A stretch of DNA of 5,098 nucleotides from Nitrospirota bacterium (GTDB lineage Bacteria; Nitrospinota; Nitrospinia; Nitrospinales; Nitrospinaceae), in assembly GCA_030600405.1 (NCBI GenBank), contig JAUVMD010000134.1, positions 1 to 5,098 of the forward strand, read 5' to 3'. Under the pieces are notes generated by a model that saw only the letters and a list, made by a program, of their open reading frames with translations, searched no databases and had not been told where the DNA came from. Shown here piece by piece: positions 1 to 5,098 of the stretch. The translations under genes were made by a program, and so were the position numbers. How positions within the stretch are numbered: position 1 is the first letter of the stretch; every line of letters starts with the position of its first letter.

Positions 1-468
1 GGTGTTCATGGGTTTACCCTCGATCCGTCGCTGGGGGAGTTTTTCCTGTCGCACGGCGATATCAAAATTCCTCAATCCGGCACCACTTACAGCATCAACG
101 AGGGCAATATTGAAACTTGGGAAGAGCCCCAGAAAAACCTGGTCGACTACATGAAAGAAAGGGACGAGGAAACCCAGAGGCCTTACAAGCTAAGATACAT
201 CGGTTCTCTCGTTTCGGATTTTCACCGTACACTCCTCAAGGGTGGAATTTTCATGTATCCGGGCGACCAGGAATATCCTAAAGGGAAATTGCGCTATGCC
301 TTCGAGGCGGCGCCTCTGGCATTTATCGTAGAACACGCCGGAGGTAAAGCGACGGATGGGCAAACCCGTATTCTGGATATCCAACCTTCGGAAATCCATC
401 AAAGGACTCCCCTCTTCATTGGAAGCACCCGCGAGGTGGATCTGGTTGACCGATTCCTCAAAAAATAA
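1..468 (+). CDS. fbp: Fructose-1,6-bisphosphatase class I, C-terminal part (5' end outside window)
   Basis: Hydrolyses fructose-1,6-bisphosphate to fructose-6-phosphate and phosphate in the cytoplasm, the committed step of gluconeogenesis and also a step of the Calvin cycle where that operates. The frame is open from base 1 and ends at TAA 466-468, giving 155 residues, a little under half of a typical protein of about 330. Visible family landmarks are [14 protein letters not shown] (1-14), YSINEGN (30-36), [20 protein letters not shown] (65-84), [11 protein letters not shown] (95-105) and [11 protein letters not shown] near the C-terminus. By alignment from memory with the pig enzyme, R65 matches the AMP/substrate-site Arg243, K96 matches Lys274 (substrate) and E102 matches metal ligand Glu280. 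NEGN is the bacterial form, as in E. coli Fbp. An ATG at 151 lies inside this domain and is not the start. hisS follows after 31 bp with no terminator, so co-transcription is likely. The metal-site and N-terminal AMP-site residues lie outside the window. Confidence 0.96.
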   Translation, partial: GVHGFTLDPSLGEFFLSHGDIKIPQSGTTYSINEGNIETWEEPQKNLVDYMKERDEETQRPYKLRYIGSLVSDFHRTLLKGGIFMYPGDQEYPKGKLRYAFEAAPLAFIVEHAGGKATDGQTRILDIQPSEIHQRTPLFIGSTREVDLVDRFLKK

Positions 469-499
469 TCTCCCATTCAAAATTTAATCAGACCGGTTT

Positions 500-1771
500 A
501 TGAAAATCAAAAGCATCAAAGGCGTCAAAGACATCCTGCCTGGAGAAATAGAAAAATGGCAATGGGTGGAGTCCGTGGCTCACCGGATATTTTCCCGGTA
601 CGGCTTCAAGGAAATCCGGCCTCCTATTTTTGAATACACCGATTTATTTAAAAGAAGCATCGGCGATACCACAGACATCGTGGAAAAGGAAATGTACACC
701 TTCAAGGATAAAGGGGGTGAGGAGATCACCCTCCGGCCGGAGGGTACCGCTTCGGTCGTCCGGTCCTACATCGAACACAAAATGCACGGCCAGAATCCCT
801 TGACCAAGCTGTATTATTTCGGCCCCATGTTCCGCTACGAACGGCCACAGGCGGGGCGCTTCCGCCAGTTTTACCAGATCGGAGTGGAAGCGATGGGGTC
901 ACCCAGTCCCGCAATCGATGCTGAAGTAATGACGATGCTCATTGAATTTTTCAAGGAACTGGGTCTAAGGAATCTCGAACTACAGATTAACTCGTTAGGA
1001 TGTAAAGAGTGCCGGCCGCAATACCGCGAAACCCTCAAGTCCGCCATCAAACCTCACTTGCAAGAGCTATGCACCAACTGCAACCAACGCTACGAACGGA
1101 ATCCATTAAGAATACTCGACTGCAAGGTGGAGCGCGATGGTGAAATTGCCAAAGGCCTTCCAAAGATCAAAGACCATCTCTGTTCTCAATGCGAACAAGA
1201 TTTTGCGCAAGTTCAAAAATTTCTGGATGCGGTCAACACTTCTTATATCGTCAACGATCAAATCGTGCGCGGCCTTGATTATTACAACAAAACCACGTTC
1301 GAGGTGATTTCAAAAACCGGACTGGGATCACAAAATGCCGTCTGCGGGGGCGGTCGTTATGATTCACTGGTGGAAGATTTCGATGGCCCCCCCACCCCCG
1401 GCTTCGGCTTCGCCCGGGGTAGGGAACGCTTGATCTCCATTCTGCCGGAGGAAAAGCTGCAAGGTTTGGAACAACGGCCCGATATCTATTTGGTTTGTCT
1501 GGGTGAAGAGGCGCAAAAATTGGCCTTTCCAATCACTCATCAACTACGGGCTGTTGGCCTCTATGTGGAACGTGAGATCGAAGGCGGGAGCATGAAAAGC
1601 CAGATGCGCAAAGCCAACAAATTGGCCAGCCGGTTTACGCTGATCATCGGGGAGAATGAAATCAAAAGCAAGCAATACGTATTGAAAAATATGGATGGCG
1701 GAGAACAATGGGAAATTGCCGCGGATACTTTGACCGAAGAAGTACAATCCCGCCTCAAGTCGTTGGATTAA
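500..1771 (+). CDS. hisS: Histidyl-tRNA synthetase (class II)
   Basis: Attaches histidine to tRNA-His using ATP; cytoplasmic, normally a homodimer and essential. The 423 residues match the usual bacterial length. The start is supported by the typical opening KGVKDILPGE (7-16), although no strong Shine-Dalgarno precedes ATG 500. Class II motif 1 covers about 35-60; LRPEGTASVVRSY (78-90) follows; motif 2 is FRYERPQAGRFRQF (111-124), containing ATP-site Arg112. The insertion region (about 165-235) has three CxxC pairs (C168/C171, C191/C194, C228/C231) plus C208, common in bacterial HisRS. HisA is VRGLDYYNKTTFEV (256-269) with Arg257, the conserved catalytic arginine; CGGGRYDSLV (282-291) follows. 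Residues from about 327 form the anticodon-binding domain, including GSMKSQMRKANK (363-374). Odd feature: motif 3 reads GFARGRERL (303-311), where ALGMERL or similar is expected; see findings. The ER pair (309-310) is intact. Probably expressed with the upstream fbp. Confidence 0.98.
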   Translation: MKIKSIKGVKDILPGEIEKWQWVESVAHRIFSRYGFKEIRPPIFEYTDLFKRSIGDTTDIVEKEMYTFKDKGGEEITLRPEGTASVVRSYIEHKMHGQNPLTKLYYFGPMFRYERPQAGRFRQFYQIGVEAMGSPSPAIDAEVMTMLIEFFKELGLRNLELQINSLGCKECRPQYRETLKSAIKPHLQELCTNCNQRYERNPLRILDCKVERDGEIAKGLPKIKDHLCSQCEQDFAQVQKFLDAVNTSYIVNDQIVRGLDYYNKTTFEVISKTGLGSQNAVCGGGRYDSLVEDFDGPPTPGFGFARGRERLISILPEEKLQGLEQRPDIYLVCLGEEAQKLAFPITHQLRAVGLYVEREIEGGSMKSQMRKANKLASRFTLIIGENEIKSKQYVLKNMDGGEQWEIAADTLTEEVQSRLKSLD

Positions 1772-1805
1772 ATGACGATTTAAGGCCCCTTGCGAAAATG
1801 ACGGA

Positions 1806-1835
1806 TTGACTCGCGTGGAATCTCCATGATAGATT
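1806..1835 (+). promoter_or_regulatory. Putative sigma-70 promoter of fur
   Basis: A -35-like TTGACT (1806-1811, 5 of 6 to consensus) is separated by 18 bp from a -10-like TAGATT (1830-1835, 4 of 6). Transcription would begin near 1842, leaving a short leader that contains the AGGGAGG ribosome binding site. If real, the upstream in-frame ATG at 1826 would not be transcribed, which agrees with the start chosen at 1856. This is pattern matching only; the -10 is weak and read-through from hisS is also possible. Confidence 0.4.
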
Positions 1836-1844
1836 TTGGTTCAC

Positions 1845-1851
1845 AGGGAGG
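1845..1851 (+). promoter_or_regulatory. Strong ribosome binding site that sets the fur start
   Basis: AGGGAGG lies 4 bases before ATG 1856. It is the only strong Shine-Dalgarno-like sequence near the gene. The earlier in-frame ATG (1826) is preceded by GGAATCTCC, with only a weak GGA core, and would add ten residues (MIDFGSQGGF) that do not resemble a Fur N-terminus. Confidence 0.7.
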
Positions 1852-1855
1852 TTTT

Positions 1856-2284
1856 ATGGCCGCTGATGAACACGAAGTTCTTGAAAATTACATTACCCAG
1901 CACAATCTTAAAATTACCAAACAAAGACGCGCCGTGCTGGAAACCTTTCTGGGCACTAAAGAACATATCAGCGCTGAAGAGCTTTATAAAATGGTTTCGA
2001 CCAAAGAGCCCAAGATCGGCCTGGCCACAGTGTATCGAACCCTTGCTTTATTGACCGAAAGCGGACTCGCCGCCGAGTTGGATTTCGGTGACGGTCAGAA
2101 ACGCTATGAACACAATTACCAGCACGCCCACCACGATCATATGATCTGCACCCAATGCGGCAAGATCATCGAATTCCAAAATTCCCTGATCGAAAAATTA
2201 CAGGAAGAAGTGGCCAAGGAACACGGCTTCGAAATGACCACCCACAAACTGGATATGTTCGGCATCTGCAAAGATTGCCGCTAA
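1856..2284 (+). CDS. fur: Fur-family metal-dependent transcriptional regulator
   Basis: A cytoplasmic dimeric DNA-binding repressor that senses a metal ion, most likely Fe(II), and controls metal uptake or related genes. From ATG 1856 the protein has 142 residues, the normal length. The N-terminal winged helix covers about 10-85, with KITKQRRAVLETF (19-31), HISAEELY (37-44) and the recognition-helix segment IGLATVYRTL (54-63). The C-terminal dimerisation domain has the sensing cluster H90, H92, H93, D94, H95, then CTQC (98-101) and CKDC (138-141), the two CxxC pairs of the structural zinc site. After KII comes Glu106, as in Fur; PerR typically has Asp here, so iron-sensing Fur is favoured over peroxide-sensing PerR. 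Zur or another specificity cannot be excluded. The protein ends right after the second CxxC, without the His-rich tail of E. coli Fur. A longer start at 1826 is possible but less likely. The neighbouring genes show no obvious iron role. Confidence 0.95.
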   Translation: MAADEHEVLENYITQHNLKITKQRRAVLETFLGTKEHISAEELYKMVSTKEPKIGLATVYRTLALLTESGLAAELDFGDGQKRYEHNYQHAHHDHMICTQCGKIIEFQNSLIEKLQEEVAKEHGFEMTTHKLDMFGICKDCR

Positions 2285-2349
2285 CCCGCCTTTTTACTAA
2301 TACTCATTGGCAATCGGATCAATTAAGTCTTTGTGGGGAGTTCTTCCGC

Positions 2350-3303
2350 CTACCCTTGCGAGGGTTTTTCTTCTGCCGATGCTGAAGCGGGAGATTTTTC
2401 GGCAGGCGGGGGGGTTATGGATTGGGCACAACGGAAGCCGATGAAATTGTACAACTCGTCGACGCTGCCGCCGTAGGAGGCGACTTTCGAGAACACCCGG
2501 TTTTTGGGATTCAGCCAGGTGCGATGGGTGATTCGCAAAGCCCCGGCGGACGAGGCGAATGATCCGCCTCGAATCACTTTGTTTTCGCCCTCTTCTTTCG
2601 GTCCGGTGGGATTGGTCTCCTTGTTGCCGACATAATACGGGCTGTACCAGTCCTCCGTCCATTCCCAGACGTTCCCCATCATGTCGTACAGGCCAAACTG
2701 ATTGAGTTTTTTCTGGCCTACCGGGTGGGTGGTTTTATTCGAGTTGTCCTCGTACCAGGCGTAGGCGCCATCCATGACATTGCCCCAGAAGTATCGGGTT
2801 TTGGCGTGTCCCCGTGCGGCGTATTCCCATTCCGCTTCCGTCGGCAGACGGCAGGCATCGCCGGATTTTTCTATAAACTGCTGAATGTCGTAATAATTGA
2901 CCTGCTCGACCGGGTGATCTTCCTTGACAGCTCGGGAAGGGTTATAACCCATGACTTTTTCCCAGCGCGCCTGAGTCACTTCGTACCGGCCCATATAAAA
3001 ATCATCGAGGCACACTTCGTGCTCATACTTTTCGTCGGCCTGGGCATTGTCGTTGCCCATGGTGAAGCATCCGCCCTTGACGAACACCATGCCCTCAGGA
3101 GCCTGTTGGGCTTTGAGTTGGTCCTCCTCCGACGATTCGATGAGAACGATACCCTGAGGCGAAGCTGACTGATTGTCGCCCTCAACTCCCTCTATCTCAG
3201 AGATGGAAGGCGCCTGGTCCTCCTCCTTCCCACTATTGCACTGAGAACAACCCATGGGTAAGGCCAGCAACAATAGAATCCCGATTATCCTGAAAAGGCT
3301 CAT
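2350..3303 (-). CDS. Predicted lipoprotein with FGE-sulfatase (SUMF1/EgtB/PvdO) domain
   Basis: 317 residues. An N-terminal hydrophobic stretch (3-18) ends at Cys19 in LPMGC, a slightly irregular lipobox with Pro at -3, suggesting a lipid-anchored protein outside the cytoplasm. An acidic linker (about 25-68) follows, then the SUMF1-type C-type-lectin-like domain (about 70-294): GMVFVKGGCFTMGND (71-85), CLDDFYMGRYEVTQARW (98-114), CRLPTEAEWEYAARG (151-165), GLYDMMGNVWEWTEDWY (204-220), VIRGGSF (243-249) and NFIGFRCAQ (286-294). The tail (295-317) is rich in Pro, Ala, Ser and Glu. Cysteines are 19, 22, 79, 98, 151 and 292; the catalytic pair that true formylglycine-generating enzymes carry after the RGGSF region is absent, so it probably does not make formylglycine. 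EgtB-like chemistry is not supported either, because no DinB domain is present. The substrate is unknown. ATG 3303 has AGGA three bases upstream. It converges on fur and diverges from the TPR lipoprotein. Confidence 0.92.
   Translation of the reverse strand: MSLFRIIGILLLLALPMGCSQCNSGKEEDQAPSISEIEGVEGDNQSASPQGIVLIESSEEDQLKAQQAPEGMVFVKGGCFTMGNDNAQADEKYEHEVCLDDFYMGRYEVTQARWEKVMGYNPSRAVKEDHPVEQVNYYDIQQFIEKSGDACRLPTEAEWEYAARGHAKTRYFWGNVMDGAYAWYEDNSNKTTHPVGQKKLNQFGLYDMMGNVWEWTEDWYSPYYVGNKETNPTGPKEEGENKVIRGGSFASSAGALRITHRTWLNPKNRVFSKVASYGGSVDELYNFIGFRCAQSITPPPAEKSPASASAEEKPSQG
2352..2369 (+). terminator. Possible rho-independent terminator downstream of fur
   Basis: ACCCT (2352-2356) and AGGGT (2361-2365) form a 5-bp stem around the tetraloop TGCG, followed by a T-run to 2369. 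It begins 67 bases after the fur stop and points with the + strand. The stem is short, so termination would be modest. It overlaps the last codons and the stop (2350-2352) of the convergent lipoprotein gene, so the same bases would serve as coding sequence on the other strand. Confidence 0.45.
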
Positions 3304-3334
3304 TGGTCCTGAATTTCATCTCAAAAAGGAAAAG

Positions 3335-3349
3335 GGGGCATCATACCCC
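3335..3349 (-). promoter_or_regulatory. Near-palindrome overlapping a -10-like box upstream of the SUMF1-fold lipoprotein gene
   Basis: On the minus strand the sequence reads GGGGTATGATGCCCC. It is a 15-bp dyad with only one mismatched (G-T) position around a central base, and contains TATGAT (plus-strand 3340-3345), 5 of 6 to the sigma-70 -10 consensus. Transcription would begin near 3333, giving a leader of about 30 bases with AGGA next to the start codon. No convincing -35 lies 16-18 bp further upstream, so an activator or another sigma factor would be needed, or this is chance. The dyad could be an operator. Confidence 0.35.
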
Positions 3350-3433
3350 ATAAATACTGATTTTTACTATTTCTTTCAGAACTCGCGAAAAATAAAATTA
3401 AACCGATTTCTCCACCCAGATCAGCTAAAATAT

Positions 3434-3461
3434 TTGAAAATTATGCCGATATAAGTATATG
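3434..3461 (+). promoter_or_regulatory. Putative promoter of the TPR lipoprotein gene
   Basis: TTGAAA (3434-3439, 5 of 6 to the -35 consensus) is followed after 16 bp by TATATG (3456-3461, 4 of 6). Transcription would start near 3468, about 23 bases before ATG 3491. The whole divergent spacer 3304-3490 is AT-rich, so such matches occur easily by chance; TATAAG at 3450-3455 is an alternative -10. Confidence 0.3.
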
Positions 3462-3490
3462 GCTCGAAAACCCAGCTACTCTTTTATTAA

Positions 3491-5098
3491 ATGCTGACAT
3501 TTTATCAAAAACCTGCGGGATATGGCCTCATAATACTGCTCCTGATTGGCGCATGGGGTTGCCAAAGCGCATCCACCCCCCCTCCCGGCAAGCGCAAGGC
3601 AACGATCGCCCAGCGCTTCGAGAAACCTGCCACTCCTGCCAAACCTGAGGTCACAGCCGACCAACCGGTCAAGAAATCCACCCTACTCGATAAACATAAC
3701 GTAACTGCAGACCCACAGGTCAGGAAGCCTGTCATCACCGTTCCTCCGGAAATCAGCACTCTCAAATCCCAATTGGATCTTGAATTCGCTATCGAACAAT
3801 TCAAAGCCAATCAATTTGAAGTGGCAGAATACTATCTCAAAAAATCGTTGATGGCATCACCAGACAACCCCAAGACCATCCGGTTCCTGCCCTGGGCCTA
3901 TTTTTTTCAAAAACGATACGACAAAGCCCTCATCGCATTCGAAAACGCCCACACCCATTTCCCCAAGGAAGCGGAACCGTTGATCGGGATGGGATGGTCC
4001 TATGTCGCGATGAAATTTTATGAGCGGGCTCTGGAAAAATTTAAACAGGCTGAAGCCCTGTCACCCGATTCCTATGAAGTCCACAAAGGCCTCGGCTTTT
4101 GCAACCTCTTTCTCGCCAGGGAGAAAGCCGCGCAATTTCATTTCAAGAAAATTTATGTGTTCGGGGAGCGGGACGATCTTGAAGAACAATGGGAACAGTG
4201 GCGGCAAGGTTTGCCCGACAAGCCGGTGGAGGTGGCTCCCTCACACATTCGAATCGCTTCTTTGTTCACCCTGGATATCGAAGCGCCCCGTTATCGGAGC
4301 ATGTTGTCGGTGTTTCCGGATGAGCAACCTGAGCACTACCCGGCACTTGAAGAAGCCTGGCGGCTTTACCGGAAAAAACTTTTTAAAAGAGCGTTGGCCG
4401 CTTTTCAAAACCTGCCTCAGGAAATCGCTCATAACCTCGACGCTCGCAACGGATTGGCCTGGAGTCTCCTAAAAAACAGAAACCTGATCGAAGCGGAAAA
4501 AACATTTAATGACACCTGGAATCAACGCGGCCGGTTCATCGGTACCCGATTGGGAATTCTCGAAGTTAAAAAAAGTCTCCGGGCCAAGGCCTCGGTTGCC
4601 AAACATTACTTTGATATCCACAAATACCGCATCGCTGAAACAAAGTTTGAACAACTGAATCAGAATTACCCTGACTGGTCTTATCCCTACAGTGCATTGG
4701 GCTGGATCGCACTGAAGCGCGGCCAGGAAGATGAGGCTCTGAAACGGTTCGAAACCGCTTTGGACAAGGACCCCAAGGATCCCTCCGCTCTGGAGGGCAT
4801 GCGTCATTTAAGAGGAACGCTGGTTTCCAAACTGTATAAGGCCGACCAGAAAATGAGAAAGGGCGACTATAAAAACGCTTCCTATCTGTACTTCGATTAT
4901 ATTGAGGAACAGCGGGCCAGTCCCACCATGACTTTTGCGCTAGCCAAGGCTTACAGTGGTCTGGGATTCAGCCAGATCGGCAAAATGCAGTATCAACTGG
5001 CCATCCAGAATTTCGAAAAGATACGGGTACGGGAGGAATACGAATCGCACTGGACCAAGGGATTGGGAGTGGCTTATTACCACCTCGGCCAATATGAA
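3491..5098 (+). CDS. Large TPR-repeat lipoprotein (3' end outside window)
   Basis: An uninterrupted frame of 536 codons reaches the last base, so the protein is at least 536 residues. TAA at 3488-3490 is in frame directly before ATG 3491, so no longer start exists, although no clear Shine-Dalgarno is visible. A hydrophobic segment (about 9-23) ends at Cys24 (IGAWGC), consistent with a lipoprotein signal; Trp at -2 is not classical. A Lys/Pro-rich linker (about 28-92) follows, with a short internal repeat. The rest is mostly helical TPR-like units. The clearest are about 96-127, 130-160 (WAYFFQKRYDKALIAFENA), 164-195 (GMGWSYVAMKFYERALEKF), 319-345, 368-394, 398-431 (ALGWIALKRGQEDEALKRF) and 480-512, with another starting at the window edge. 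TPRs are protein-binding scaffolds; no enzyme domain is seen so far. The binding partner is unknown. It is divergent from the SUMF1-fold lipoprotein, so both may act at the envelope. Confidence 0.9.
   Translation, partial: MLTFYQKPAGYGLIILLLIGAWGCQSASTPPPGKRKATIAQRFEKPATPAKPEVTADQPVKKSTLLDKHNVTADPQVRKPVITVPPEISTLKSQLDLEFAIEQFKANQFEVAEYYLKKSLMASPDNPKTIRFLPWAYFFQKRYDKALIAFENAHTHFPKEAEPLIGMGWSYVAMKFYERALEKFKQAEALSPDSYEVHKGLGFCNLFLAREKAAQFHFKKIYVFGERDDLEEQWEQWRQGLPDKPVEVAPSHIRIASLFTLDIEAPRYRSMLSVFPDEQPEHYPALEEAWRLYRKKLFKRALAAFQNLPQEIAHNLDARNGLAWSLLKNRNLIEAEKTFNDTWNQRGRFIGTRLGILEVKKSLRAKASVAKHYFDIHKYRIAETKFEQLNQNYPDWSYPYSALGWIALKRGQEDEALKRFETALDKDPKDPSALEGMRHLRGTLVSKLYKADQKMRKGDYKNASYLYFDYIEEQRASPTMTFALAKAYSGLGFSQIGKMQYQLAIQNFEKIRVREEYESHWTKGLGVAYYHLGQYE
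3650..3727 (+). repeat. Imperfect internal repeat in the linker of the TPR lipoprotein
   Basis: Residues 54-62 (VTADQPVKK, bases 3650-3676) and 71-79 (VTADPQVRK, bases 3701-3727) are near copies 51 bases apart, identical at 20 of 27 bases by hand count. This suggests an old 17-residue duplication in a flexible Lys/Pro-rich linker just after the lipid anchor. It could also be chance similarity in low-complexity sequence. Confidence 0.45.

Noticed and set aside
469..499. Terminator or promoter between fbp and hisS
   Set aside because: The 31 bp contain no stem with a T-run and no paired -35/-10 boxes; read-through is the simplest reading.
1001..1195. Three CxxC pairs in the hisS insertion region as a novel zinc site
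   Set aside because: Cysteines at these places are common in bacterial HisRS proteins as I recall them, so this is ordinary for the family.
1826..1860. TGATAGA at 1827-1833 as half of a Fur box, suggesting Fur autoregulation
   Set aside because: The first half matches TGATAAT at only 5 of 7 and the following bases match the inverted second half at about 2 of 7, so no dyad is present.
2297..2662. Minus-strand open frame of 121 codons near the end of the SUMF1-fold gene
   Set aside because: It is a shifted frame of the same strand; the real frame carries GNVWEW, RGGSF and GFRC motifs here.
2725..3168. Open frame of 147 codons on the plus strand
   Set aside because: It lies entirely antisense to the well-supported SUMF1-fold gene and its product shows no recognisable motif.
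3254..3454. Open frame of 66 codons across the divergent spacer
   Set aside because: It begins antisense to the lipoprotein signal peptide, has a composition reflecting AT-rich DNA, and has no good ribosome binding site or motif.
4020..4472. Open frame of 150 codons on the plus strand inside the TPR gene
   Set aside because: It is an out-of-frame shadow; the TPR frame shows repeated TPR residues across the same bases.

Overview
The window looks like a stretch of ordinary chromosome from a free-living Gram-negative bacterium. Two predicted lipoproteins, a Fur-type metalloregulator and a bacterial class I fructose-1,6-bisphosphatase point to a proteobacterium-like diderm. The SUMF1-fold lipoprotein (motifs GGCFTMGND and CLDDFYMGRYEVTQ) and the large TPR lipoprotein are protein styles I associate with Deltaproteobacteria-like lineages and Nitrospinota. 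That placement is an impression from memory, not a computed result. No transposase, integrase, CRISPR array, tRNA, rRNA or phage gene was recognised.

Layout. Positions 1-468 (+) hold the C-terminal 155 residues of fructose-1,6-bisphosphatase, cut by the window edge. After 31 bp comes hisS (500-1771, +), a complete histidyl-tRNA synthetase. A short gap with a plausible promoter leads to a Fur-family regulator (1856-2284, +). A small hairpin with a T-tract (2352-2369) may terminate it, and it overlaps the end of a convergent gene. That gene (2350-3303, -) encodes a lipoprotein with an FGE-sulfatase/SUMF1 fold but without the catalytic cysteine pair. A 187-bp AT-rich divergent spacer (3304-3490) follows. 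The last gene (3491 to the window end, +) encodes a long TPR-repeat lipoprotein with no stop codon in the window.

How the genes relate. fbp and hisS lie close enough to share a transcript, but they serve unrelated housekeeping roles: gluconeogenesis or carbon fixation, and translation. fur probably has its own promoter. The SUMF1-fold and TPR lipoproteins are divergently arranged, both predicted to be membrane-anchored outside the cytoplasm, and share a control region containing a near-palindrome over a -10-like box. A functional link between them is possible but unproven.

No new biological system is evident. The most interesting single observation is in HisRS motif 3: two normally hydrophobic positions next to the ATP-binding Glu-Arg are both arginine. 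Each is explicable by one T-to-G change, and they sit in or beside a GC-rich hairpin after a run of C. This is either a sequence error or an unusual active-site variant.
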